DNA from: Planctomycetota bacterium
Lineage (GTDB): Bacteria; Planctomycetota; Phycisphaerae; UBA1845
Direction: 5' to 3'
NCBI GenBank assembly: GCA_024276605.1
Contig: JAJRWX010000109.1
Coordinates: 1-63,285 of the forward strand
DNA: 63,285 bases
Shown here: in pieces, positions 35,436 through 43,534 of the stretch
How the letters are laid out: each line of letters opens with the position of its first letter
Position numbering within the stretch: position 1 is the stretch's first letter
Translations under genes and position numbers: made by a program
The notes under the pieces: generated by a model
Seen by the model: only the letters and a program-made list of their open reading frames with translations
What the model was told of the DNA's origin: nothing
Database searches by the model: none

Positions 35436-36548
35436 TCATTGCGGTCGATCGAGCGAAGCGGTTCCTTCTATTTCTACAAGTAATTCGCGCCGGCAAATGT
35501 TTGCATGAACAACTTCAATCTGCGATGGATCAAGGTGATCGATATGTGGCCAGACGATGTCCATGATTGGGTTGAGATGACATTTGTCGCGATAGTAGAC
35601 TCTCATCGATTCAAATCGTCGTAGTTGAACGTCAACATCGACTGATTTATCTTTCAAGCCTGAATGGTTATCCAATTGAGCGGCGGCATGCACGAGATGT
35701 CCCAAGTTTATCAGCGTTTCCTTGGTTTGCGCTATGATGTCTTGGTCATGGATGGATCGTTCACCGCAGACGCTAGCCGTGCCTCCGATAAGCAGATCAG
35801 GCAACGTGGACTCCCGCTTGGAGGTTAAAGTGGCACGGGCGAAACATGGCGGCAACGGTCCGTATCGCGGTGAGTATCGGTACGATCGCACTTGGCGTGG
35901 GTTTTCAACGGGCTTACCCTGTTGCGTGCTTGCGAGTACCTGTACACACAGGTCTGATCCAGCGTAACCAATACCTGTGGCAGTAGCGATGGATGTTTCT
36001 AGTGTTTTGTCGCGTCCGTACCAGTCATAATAAGCGGCGAATCGACCCGCATTAAATATCATATATCGATCCAATCCATCCGGCAGCATAGTTTGAATAT
36101 TGGGTATATAATTCCAGATTCGTATTGCATGTCGAGATTGTTTTTCGTCAAGGAGATGATGGATAGCGCGGTAGGCTTCAACGGTACGTTGCTGCAACGC
36201 AAGCGGTTCCATCGAAGATGCATGACGCACGCATATTTCGATCAGTAACAGATCTGAGTTTTCAGCGATTCGGATCGTTACTTCATTGTCTTGCCCACAC
36301 AGTGACGGCTGTTTTATTTCCTGTCTTGAGCTGTTCTCGAATATACGCAGTGCCCATCCCGGTAGCGTGGCTTGAGCCGTGGGCTGAAACGATGGCCGGT
36401 TTTTTTCATGACGTACTTGAGCAAGCATAGTACGTGCAGGATAGTCGAAAGGTGGATAGAAAGTAAGAGACTGTGATTGAGTATCAAACCATGCCTGAGA
36501 CTTCATACAAAGGGGTGTAGCACCCGTATTCGCACATGGGGTGCTCAT
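35436..36548 (-). CDS. Chorismatase (FkbO/Hyg5/XanB2 family), hydroxybenzoate-forming
   Basis: The 370-residue protein matches the chorismatase family, a RidA-like fold that hydrolyses chorismate to pyruvate and an aromatic or dihydroaromatic acid. Family motifs occur in order: IWNYIP (144-149), GLDRY (158-162), FNAGR (165-169), ATGIGY (190-195), ENPRQV (215-220), YGPLPPCFARAT (229-240), GGTASV (255-260) and a C-terminal CRRELLVEIEG (352-362). Cys352 and Glu359, seven residues apart, resemble the active-site pair I recall from 3-hydroxybenzoate-forming enzymes such as Hyg5. In Xanthomonas the homologue XanB2 supplies the starter unit of xanthomonadin. It overlaps the KS-CLF gene by 4 bp. Product type should be tested. 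Confidence 0.9.
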   Translation of the reverse strand: MSTPCANTGATPLCMKSQAWFDTQSQSLTFYPPFDYPARTMLAQVRHEKNRPSFQPTAQATLPGWALRIFENSSRQEIKQPSLCGQDNEVTIRIAENSDLLLIEICVRHASSMEPLALQQRTVEAYRAIHHLLDEKQSRHAIRIWNYIPNIQTMLPDGLDRYMIFNAGRFAAYYDWYGRDKTLETSIATATGIGYAGSDLCVQVLASTQQGKPVENPRQVRSYRYSPRYGPLPPCFARATLTSKRESTLPDLLIGGTASVCGERSIHDQDIIAQTKETLINLGHLVHAAAQLDNHSGLKDKSVDVDVQLRRFESMRVYYRDKCHLNPIMDIVWPHIDHLDPSQIEVVHANICRRELLVEIEGTASLDRPQ

Positions 36549-38845
36549 TTATGGGCGGAAGTGGTCAGTTGGATTTTCGTACCGTACACACCGCCGTAAT
36601 AATCGGAACAGATGACGCCTGCACTGGGTAAGTACATCATCATGGCAGCGCTCAGTGAGGCCAGGGGGCCAACACTAAATCGCTCTGTAATCGCTGTATC
36701 AGCACCGACATATCGACAGACATCATGGGGGAAATGTCGAACAGCTGCCGCGTCGATGCGGTCGAGGTAGTGGCCATTACCGGAGGAGAACAGCGTATCG
36801 AGCTTTCCGAGTTCCCGGATGACACGTTGTGTGGTGCGTATACGAGCACTCGCACCTGGATTTGTCGCATACGATGCGGCGGTTTTTGCGAGCGTGGCTC
36901 GGATCGTCGCTTGGCGTTTCTTAGCTAGATCGCCTCTTTCTAAAATGAAAGTAATTGCGCCACTAGCAAACGAAAATTCTTCGGCGTGTCTATTACCGTA
37001 GAGTTTCTTAAACCGATCACAATAGGCTTGTGTGACAATGTCAGTAGTTTCTTCCACCGCGACCACGACCACTCGGTCCCACTGTTCTGCGCGGATGCGT
37101 GCGGCTGCAAGATGAAGGGCTTCCAACCCTGCGGTACGTGTGCCAATTAATGTTTGGCAGAACCCTTTGATTGAGAATGTTGTACTAAGATGCGCGCTGG
37201 CGACGTTGGGAACACCTTCCGCGAAGAGTATGGGATTGACTGAGTTAATACCTTCATCTATGAGTTGTTGATAGTAAGATTCACAGTAATGGGATGCCGC
37301 ATGTGTCGTGGCTACCAGGGCGGCGCAATGTGCGCCAAAATCAGGAACATCTTCAATACCGGCATCGCGATAAGCTTCTGACGTGGCGGCTAAACAAAGT
37401 TTGGCGTATTCACTCATACGGCGCGTGCGTCTGGCGTTGATAAGGTGTTCGTATTTTTCCGCAGGAATCGTGCCAACACCGCCATCATAAACTTGTCCGT
37501 CAACGTTGTTTATTTGTTTAACGAACGCATCGTTTCCAATGGCAGCGGGTAGAACGACGCCAATGCCAGTGATGACGACGTCATGGTTAAACTTGTTACC
37601 GTCAAGTTTATTGTCTGTCGCTGTAGATATGTGGTGGTGCGGGTCGGTTTTCGGCGCCGCCAGGATCATGCAGGAATTTGCCCCACCGAAACCCAGCGAG
37701 GTGTTGAGTACATATCGTATAGGTTGCGTTGCCGATCGCCCGCATGATACTTGTAGGTCTGAAAATTCCGAATCTTCAGTCGTGATGTTGGCACACGGCG
37801 GTACCATTTGGTCACGAATGGCTAGTGCGGCCAAGATCAGGTCAACCGCCCCGGCTGCCCCTAAAGAATGCCCGAGGTGACTCTTGAAGCCTACGATGGG
37901 TATATCCGGTAGGCACTTGCCGAAAACTTGGGCTAATGCGGCGTGTTCTGATGCGTCATTATCCGGCGTAGCGGTAGCGTGAGCGACTAGCAGGTCAATA
38001 TCTTCCGGATCGAGATGAGCAGCGCTGATGGCCTGACGCATGGCCTGGGCTGCGCCCGAGCCTTCGGGATGAGGCTTGGATAAATGGAAGGCATCGCACG
38101 ATTCACCGAAACCGATAATTCGGGCAAGTGGTTTGGCGTTTCGTGCCAACGCATGTTGCGCACGTTCCAATATTACTATCGCGTATGCCTCGGCTAGCTT
38201 CATGCCATTTCTTGTATGAGCAAACGGTCGAAGTGTCGTATCGCTAACGAGTCGCATCGAATTAAAGCCACCATAGGCGTATTCACTAATGGGGTCATAT
38301 CCACCGGCGATGACGATGTCCGCTTGATTTGTTTGCAGCAGTGTGCATCCCAACGAAATGCTGGCCAGACCGGAAGAACAGGCCGAACATGTCGTCGTGG
38401 TCATAGCGACATGGGATAAGTTTTTCACGATGTTTGGTACTACTGCACCAGCGAGGAATGATTGGAGGGCAGTGGTATCACGAGTTCGTAGAAATGCCCC
38501 GCCATTTCTCATCCCGTGTAGTGAGGTGCCAAGTACAACCGCATAGCGCATTGAAAGATCGGATTCCTGATTGTTCAGCCCTGCGGTCGTGCATGCTTCA
38601 TTGAAGGCGAGTTGTAACAGATGAGCTTCGCGCGGGTTAGCGAGATCAACACCTGCACCAAGGTCGGGATCGCGTACTTCTCCGCCTCCTAGGTTAGGGT
38701 CGAGTGGAGATTCGATCGCAGTCAGCGGCATGATACCACATTGCCCGCGTATAACCGCTTGCCACGTGGATTCGCGGTCTCGACCAAGACAAGTGACGAG
38801 TCCTGCACCGCTGATAACAATGTCATGATTATCTTTGTTCAACAT
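36545..38845 (-). CDS. Fused ketosynthase and chain-length-factor-like protein
   Basis: The 766-residue protein contains two thiolase-fold beta-ketoacyl synthase units. Unit 1 (residues 7-396) has a complete triad: Cys156 (SACSSG), His289 (VAHATATPDND) and His326 (KSHLGHSLGAAGA). Unit 2 (about 420-760) keeps the fold, but the nucleophile position is Arg570 (GFCQTLIGTRTAGLEAL) and the GH of the third motif reads GP (RFSVGPLASLSAAM), so it cannot condense. This matches a KS-CLF pair, as in ApeO-ApeC or type II polyketide synthases, but on one chain. It would extend the aryl starter with malonyl units and set chain length. Stop and start overlaps on both sides place it at the centre of the operon. 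Confidence 0.9.
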   Translation of the reverse strand: MLNKDNHDIVISGAGLVTCLGRDRESTWQAVIRGQCGIMPLTAIESPLDPNLGGGEVRDPDLGAGVDLANPREAHLLQLAFNEACTTAGLNNQESDLSMRYAVVLGTSLHGMRNGGAFLRTRDTTALQSFLAGAVVPNIVKNLSHVAMTTTTCSACSSGLASISLGCTLLQTNQADIVIAGGYDPISEYAYGGFNSMRLVSDTTLRPFAHTRNGMKLAEAYAIVILERAQHALARNAKPLARIIGFGESCDAFHLSKPHPEGSGAAQAMRQAISAAHLDPEDIDLLVAHATATPDNDASEHAALAQVFGKCLPDIPIVGFKSHLGHSLGAAGAVDLILAALAIRDQMVPPCANITTEDSEFSDLQVSCGRSATQPIRYVLNTSLGFGGANSCMILAAPKTDPHHHISTATDNKLDGNKFNHDVVITGIGVVLPAAIGNDAFVKQINNVDGQVYDGGVGTIPAEKYEHLINARRTRRMSEYAKLCLAATSEAYRDAGIEDVPDFGAHCAALVATTHAASHYCESYYQQLIDEGINSVNPILFAEGVPNVASAHLSTTFSIKGFCQTLIGTRTAGLEALHLAAARIRAEQWDRVVVVAVEETTDIVTQAYCDRFKKLYGNRHAEEFSFASGAITFILERGDLAKKRQATIRATLAKTAASYATNPGASARIRTTQRVIRELGKLDTLFSSGNGHYLDRIDAAAVRHFPHDVCRYVGADTAITERFSVGPLASLSAAMMMYLPSAGVICSDYYGGVYGTKIQLTTSAHK

Positions 38846-38846
38846 G

Positions 38847-39818
38847 CTATGTTTTGAAGGGGGCTGGATCGGAATTCATATCTTCCAACCATACTTTTTC
38901 ATACATAGCCCATTGCTCAGGATGGGCTTGGACAACCCGTGCTATGGCCGAGGTAATGTTACGCAAGGCTGGGTGGTCCCCATTTACCGGTCCCGGCTCG
39001 CGCGATACGAAGACGGGCTTATTGATAATGACGCGACAATGACCGACGCGCGTCCGTACTGAGAATATAGGTATAATCGGCGAACCACTAATCATCGCAA
39101 GTTTGATCGGTCCGGTCGGGAAAAGCACATGGCCGCCGAGAAAGGGGACAGGGACGCCGCGTTGTCCGGGCATGACTCGGTCTCCCTGAATGACGATGAT
39201 GTTGTCCGCCAAGAGCGCATCTCTCATGTGTGTCCAGATGGCCCACCCATCGTCGATAGCCTCTTCGATGATGCCGAGTTTGGCTCGGAGTTTAGATCGT
39301 AAGTGGTCAAATCCAGACCTGGCATCTCGCTGATAGATGACATGGATTTTTTTTTCTCGACTACGTAATGCGGAAAGGCTGACTTCAAAAGGACCAATAT
39401 GGGCGGTAACGATGATCGCCCCATTACCTGATTCTCGGGCTTGCTGGTAATACTCCAGGCCATCCACTTTCTCGATCCAATTGGATAGCACTGTTTCGGT
39501 TGCTCCGGCTGCTAGGCCGAGTTCATAAATGCTTGTGTAAGCACTTTGAATCATTTTGCGACGCAGGCGTTCTACCTCCACATCGCTAGCGCCGGGACTT
39601 AGAAGCCTGCGCGCGTTGGCTGTGGGTCCGTCGCGTAACGTCTTGGAGAATTTTAGCGCGAACCATAAAAAAAATGGACGCGTGATGAGTACGAACAAAG
39701 GGCAATGCTCTACGGACCAGTACATAAAATCTCGCCAGAAATTGGCTGTGGCCTCACGAATACGAGAGACGGGACTTGCTGGTGCGTGAATCTGACCTTG
39801 CAAGGTTGAATTGTTCAT
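38847..39818 (-). CDS. LpxL-like lysophospholipid acyltransferase
   Basis: The 323-residue protein belongs to the LpxL/HtrB acyltransferase group. The catalytic HX4E is His140-Glu145 (TAHIGPFE); the substrate-binding segments YQRDARSGFDHLRSKL and IQGDRVMPGQRGVPVPFLGG follow, with GSPIIPIFSVR after them. An amphipathic or hydrophobic stretch at 40-56 may dock it to the membrane. In aryl polyene and xanthomonadin clusters the comparable enzyme joins the polyene acid to a lipid or glycolipid. It lies 1 bp downstream of the LolA-like gene overlap and 1 bp before the KS-CLF gene. Confidence 0.9.
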   Translation of the reverse strand: MNNSTLQGQIHAPASPVSRIREATANFWRDFMYWSVEHCPLFVLITRPFFLWFALKFSKTLRDGPTANARRLLSPGASDVEVERLRRKMIQSAYTSIYELGLAAGATETVLSNWIEKVDGLEYYQQARESGNGAIIVTAHIGPFEVSLSALRSREKKIHVIYQRDARSGFDHLRSKLRAKLGIIEEAIDDGWAIWTHMRDALLADNIIVIQGDRVMPGQRGVPVPFLGGHVLFPTGPIKLAMISGSPIIPIFSVRTRVGHCRVIINKPVFVSREPGPVNGDHPALRNITSAIARVVQAHPEQWAMYEKVWLEDMNSDPAPFKT

Positions 39819-40552
39819 GGTTGACTCTTGGGCTTCGTTGAGTCGCTCTCCGTGCGATCTCCGAGAGGATACACTGTTGTCACATCGTCTGGAACATGTA
39901 GTTTAACCTGAGCATTTGTCACACCTACATTCGTGCGGATATTCGTAAAAGTGATAACCGTACGATCGCCGTCGGGGTCTATCATTTCTACATGGTTAGC
40001 TATACCTATTCTTTCATCAATCCGGACGAACAGTTCTTCGATGAAGTCGCCTACAGATTCATCTTTGGGTGTGAGGCGAAGTTGGAGCGAATCCGAAGGT
40101 GAATTGAGGTTGCGCGGATCAAGTTCGATTGTGAAGTAGCGTCGAAGCGTTATGAGTTTAGGCAGCGGAGAAATAGCCAATGAACGCAGGTGTCTGTCGA
40201 GCGTATATATCTCGACTGTTTTTCGAGCGGCGTAATAGATGGTGATGTTTTCATCACCCATAAAGAGACTAATGGCTGTCGGTTCGGTGGTTTTCCAGTG
40301 AGTTCGCTTACCCTTGATGAAGATGGTTCCCTTGGATAAGAGAGGTTTTTTCAACATCGCAGTGAAAACTTTTTCTTGAAAATTAGCCGTGACATCACGG
40401 ATGTGTTGGGTCTTCTCGTCGAGTTGTGAAAGGCGTACATCGAGATCATTAGCCCAGCTGTATGGGGCCGTAAGGACTATGAGTAGGACACTTGCGCGAT
40501 AAGAACAAGCTTTGCAAACTAACGTGACAGCGTGTTTTCTTGTGGCGTTCAT
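39815..40552 (-). CDS. LolA-like periplasmic lipid/lipoprotein carrier
   Basis: The 245-residue protein has a signal peptide (hydrophobic SVLLIVLTAPYSWA, about residues 20-34). The mature part shows the LolA half-barrel: LDEKTQHIRDVTANFQEKVFTAMLKKPLLSKGTIFIKGKRTHWK, then VEIYTLDRHLRSLAI and FTIELD strands. LolA-like genes are standard members of aryl polyene clusters, presumably to ferry the lipidated polyene through the periplasm. It overlaps the dehydratase gene by 4 bp upstream and the acyltransferase gene by 4 bp downstream. Confidence 0.87.
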   Translation of the reverse strand: MNATRKHAVTLVCKACSYRASVLLIVLTAPYSWANDLDVRLSQLDEKTQHIRDVTANFQEKVFTAMLKKPLLSKGTIFIKGKRTHWKTTEPTAISLFMGDENITIYYAARKTVEIYTLDRHLRSLAISPLPKLITLRRYFTIELDPRNLNSPSDSLQLRLTPKDESVGDFIEELFVRIDERIGIANHVEMIDPDGDRTVITFTNIRTNVGVTNAQVKLHVPDDVTTVYPLGDRTESDSTKPKSQP

Positions 40553-41028
40553 GTTGAGGTAGCGGCGCTGTTCGTGGTTAGAGACGGTAGAGAAAGAGTT
40601 AGGGTACCATGGGTGATGCGCTTATCGTTAACCGCCGCTTGCACGTCAAATTGAATCAGGTCGCCGAAGGTGCAACGGATGCGGCTCGAAAGATGTATCT
40701 TGGCAGGCGGTGTCACCGAATCACTAAATCGAAGGTCAATATGGGCGAGTTTGCCAAGCGGTGCTTCACGATCGGATGGAGGACGGTTCATGGCTTGGTA
40801 TTTTACAACGGCTACCATACCGGAAAGTTGTGCAAGCGCTTCACCGATCAACACGCCGGGCACGATAGGATGGTCAGGAAAATGGCCTGCAAAGAACGCC
40901 TCACTACCATCGACGCACCAGATAGCATGTCCCGATGAATCAGTGTCGACATGAACTTGTTCAGTGATAAATAGGAATGGTGGACGATGCGGTAAACAAT
41001 CTAAGATGTTCTCCGCTTGATGGTCCAT
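40549..41028 (-). CDS. FabZ/ApeI-like 3-hydroxyacyl-ACP dehydratase
   Basis: This 159-residue hot-dog-fold dehydratase has LPHRPPFLF (12-20) and the active-site helix GHFPDHPIVPGVLIGEALAQ, with catalytic His49 and Glu63. It removes water from 3-hydroxyacyl-ACP, producing the conjugated double bonds of a polyene. It lies 10 bp after the ACP gene. The extra residues before and after the core resemble pathway-specific (ApeI/ApeP) forms rather than a housekeeping FabZ, but this is a judgement by eye. Confidence 0.9.
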   Translation of the reverse strand: MDHQAENILDCLPHRPPFLFITEQVHVDTDSSGHAIWCVDGSEAFFAGHFPDHPIVPGVLIGEALAQLSGMVAVVKYQAMNRPPSDREAPLGKLAHIDLRFSDSVTPPAKIHLSSRIRCTFGDLIQFDVQAAVNDKRITHGTLTLSLPSLTTNSAATST

Positions 41029-41038
41029 ACTAAAATTC

Positions 41039-41311
41039 TCACAGGCCTTCCCGGATATTGCTCTGAGCCGCTACGAAATCACCTAGTGTTTGGGTAGTGG
41101 CAAAAATTTCAGGCCCCATGGCTTCGGAAGGAATCTTGATGTTAAATGCTTTTTCGATGCTTTGAGCTAACAGTAGTGCATCGAGGGAATCGAGATCGAG
41201 ATCCCCACCAAACAGGGCGGTATCCGGCGCGATGGTGATGTCAGGTCCGAGTTTGAGATCTCGTCGTAAAATCTCGACAATCCGACTGATTAGGTTTTGG
41301 TTGTTAGGCAT
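41039..41311 (-). CDS. Acyl carrier protein of the polyene-like cluster
   Basis: The 90-residue acyl carrier protein has the 4'-phosphopantetheine attachment site DLDLDSLDALLL with Ser42, followed by an acidic recognition helix. The isoelectric character is acidic, as usual. No phosphopantetheinyl transferase gene is present in the window. It is the first gene of the minus-strand operon; its start has only a weak purine-rich leader, and the promoter must lie in the 187-bp divergent region shared with the ABC transporter genes. Confidence 0.92.
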   Translation of the reverse strand: MPNNQNLISRIVEILRRDLKLGPDITIAPDTALFGGDLDLDSLDALLLAQSIEKAFNIKIPSEAMGPEIFATTQTLGDFVAAQSNIREGL

Positions 41312-41482
41312 GGTTAACTTCTACTTCAGGCCAAAAATGTCCTCACATATCCAATAAATCGTTGGTGCTGATACCGCTCACGATGGCGGATTTTCCTGGA
41401 ATTGTCAACCGGTCGAAACGACGGTGAGATTGTGCGATACGCTGCAAACCATGACGTCTTCGACGGTCGTCCTGTAAGCGAG

Positions 41483-41488
41483 TATACT
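41483..41488 (+). promoter_or_regulatory. Candidate -10 element of the ABC transporter operon
   Basis: TATACT ends 10 nt before the ATG of the ABC ATPase gene, giving a predicted leader of about 4 nt. A weak TTCGAC lies 18 bp upstream. This is in the 187-bp region between the two divergent halves of the cluster, which is where a shared regulator would bind; I see no obvious operator palindrome. Confidence 0.35.
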
Positions 41489-41498
41489 TCGCCGCACG

Positions 41499-42344
41499 AT
41501 GTTAAAGGTATGTCAACTTTGTAAGCGTTTTGGATCAATCCTCGCGGTGGATTCTCTATCGTTTGATGCACAGCCCGGGGAAATTCTAGGCCTGCTAGGA
41601 CCAAATGGTGCTGGGAAAACGACGAGCATCAACATGATTGCAGGGTTGCTTCATGCGGATGCCGGTGAGGTCGATGTGGGGGGGCTAGGTTCACCAACTC
41701 GATCCGAAGTCAGGCGAAAAATCGGGATAGCGCCGCAAGCGTTAGCGTTGTATGACGCACTTACAGGAGAGGAAAACCTGCGATTTTTCGGGCGATTGGC
41801 AGGGTTGTCCGGCAAGGCGCTGCGTGATCGTGTGTCTTGGTCACTTGATTTTGTGTTGTTGACGGATCGAAAGCACGATCGAGTTAAAACTTATTCAGGC
41901 GGCATGAAAAGGCGTATCAATTTAGCGGCGGCACTAGTACACGATCCGCCACTATTGCTTTTGGATGAACCTACCGTTGGCGTGGATCCACAATCACGGA
42001 ATGCCCTATTTGAAAATGTCCTGGCCATGAAGGCCCAAGGACGAACTGTGATTTATACCACACACTATATGGAAGAAGCTGAAAAACTTTGTGACCGCGT
42101 TGGCATCATGGATCATGGAGCGTTTCTTGCGTTTGATACGGTGGCCCGTCTTATCGAGGCATATGGTGGTCATAGCATGGTCACCGTCGAACGACAAAAC
42201 GGTCGGGTGCAAATCGAATCCGATGATCCATTGGCGGAGTGTGTGCGGTTGCAAAAGGAAGGTGAAATACTTTCTTTGCGCGTAGATCAACCAAACTTGG
42301 AACGCGTTTTTTTGAATCTGACAGGCCGGGCGATGAGGGATTAA
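41499..42344 (+). CDS. ABC transporter ATP-binding protein
   Basis: This 281-residue ABC ATPase is of the DrrA/CcmA-like exporter type. Walker A GPNGAGKT is at residues 34-41, followed by the Q-loop, signature YSGGMKRR, Walker B LLLLDEPTVGVD, and switch His in TTHYMEEAE. It pairs with the ABC-2 permease whose ATG overlaps its stop by 1 bp. Such pairs export polyketides, glycans or lipids. Position directly opposite the polyene operon suggests export of the product or of a glycan attached to it, but a separate role is possible. Confidence 0.93.
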   Translation: MLKVCQLCKRFGSILAVDSLSFDAQPGEILGLLGPNGAGKTTSINMIAGLLHADAGEVDVGGLGSPTRSEVRRKIGIAPQALALYDALTGEENLRFFGRLAGLSGKALRDRVSWSLDFVLLTDRKHDRVKTYSGGMKRRINLAAALVHDPPLLLLDEPTVGVDPQSRNALFENVLAMKAQGRTVIYTTHYMEEAEKLCDRVGIMDHGAFLAFDTVARLIEAYGGHSMVTVERQNGRVQIESDDPLAECVRLQKEGEILSLRVDQPNLERVFLNLTGRAMRD

Positions 42345-43507
42345 TGCGAAAAGTAGTCACAACCATAGCAGTCAATGACATACGTCTCCTGCTGAGAGAC
42401 AAGGGCGGCGCGTTTGTGACGTTTGTCTTTCCACTGGCTTATTGTATTTTCTTCGGGCTTATTTTCGCAACGCATAATACATCGCCTCGTGCGATCGATA
42501 TTGTGATAGTGGACGAAGATCATAATCAACAGTCTGAGGAGTTTGTTGAATTACTCAAGCAAAGCGGCGCTGTTGAATTAAAGATGGCTTCGCGTGAACA
42601 GGCGATGGAGCAGGTACGTCGTGGTAATCATGCTGCATACGTAGTGATTACTGAAGGGTTCGGTAAGGCATCACAAAACGTACGAACAGATGATCGACCG
42701 AAAATAGAGATTGGTCTCGATCCCTCCCGTAAGGCTGAATCAGAAGTAGTCAAGGGTCTTATCTCAAAGTACGCCTTTGAATTTTTCTATTCCCATATAA
42801 ATAAACGCCTAGTGGGCGATGTGCCTGACAATCAGCACGAAGCGTGGTCTGGTTTTACGCCTGTCGAGATCGAGACTACCGAGATCGTGCAGACGAGAAC
42901 CGGGCCGTCAAGCAGCTATGATATATCATTTCCTCAAGGCATTATTTGGGGCGTGCTCGGTTGTTGTGCTTCCTTTGGTATTTCATTAGTCAACGAACGC
43001 ACGACAGGTACACTCTCCAGGCTTCTCGTAGCCCCAATCACCCGCACGGATATTCTCGCTGGTAAAGCGCTAGCTTGTTTTAGTTCCACACTATTGCTTG
43101 GCACTGTGCTGTTCGTTGTAGGTATGGTTGCGTTTAACGTGAATCCACAAGCCCCTTTCCATTTAGCCATTTCCTTATTGGCCATTTCTACGGCGTTCGT
43201 AGGGATTATGATGTTTATCTCAATCCTGGGTAAAACAGAACGCGCCGTCAGTGGAATTGGTTGGGCGGTGTTGTTGTCGATGGCCATGCTCGGCGGAGGG
43301 ATGGTGCCGCGATTTTTTATGCCGCATTGGATGCAAACACTCAGTACGATAAGTCCTGTAAGTTGGGCGATTCTTGCGATGGAAGGTGCTGTTTGGCGTG
43401 GCTTTTCTACGAGTGAGATGTTGCTTCCGTGGAGCGTGCTGGCTGGAGTAGGACTTCTTTTTTTCGTGATCGGTGTCCGAGGATTCTCCTGGCCGGATAA
43501 AGGTTAG
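42344..43507 (+). CDS. ABC-2 type permease
   Basis: The 387-residue membrane protein has one N-terminal helix (about 22-44), a large extracytoplasmic domain (45-190), then five helices (about 200-385). The first helix-proximal segment VNDIRLLLRDKGGAFVTFVFPL and the ERTTGTLSRLLVAPITRTDILAGK motif are typical of ABC-2 exporters. It forms the membrane partner of the preceding ATPase gene, with which it overlaps by 1 bp. Confidence 0.92.
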   Translation: MRKVVTTIAVNDIRLLLRDKGGAFVTFVFPLAYCIFFGLIFATHNTSPRAIDIVIVDEDHNQQSEEFVELLKQSGAVELKMASREQAMEQVRRGNHAAYVVITEGFGKASQNVRTDDRPKIEIGLDPSRKAESEVVKGLISKYAFEFFYSHINKRLVGDVPDNQHEAWSGFTPVEIETTEIVQTRTGPSSSYDISFPQGIIWGVLGCCASFGISLVNERTTGTLSRLLVAPITRTDILAGKALACFSSTLLLGTVLFVVGMVAFNVNPQAPFHLAISLLAISTAFVGIMMFISILGKTERAVSGIGWAVLLSMAMLGGGMVPRFFMPHWMQTLSTISPVSWAILAMEGAVWRGFSTSEMLLPWSVLAGVGLLFFVIGVRGFSWPDKG

Positions 43508-43534
43508 GTTCCAGTGCAGTAGTTGGAGCAAGAA

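Noticed and set aside
36545-41311. Interpretation of the ACP, dehydratase and KS genes as ordinary fatty acid synthesis
   Set aside because: The KS is fused to an inactive CLF-like unit and the operon also holds a chorismatase, halogenase-like enzyme, LolA and MMPL genes, which do not belong to housekeeping fatty acid synthesis.
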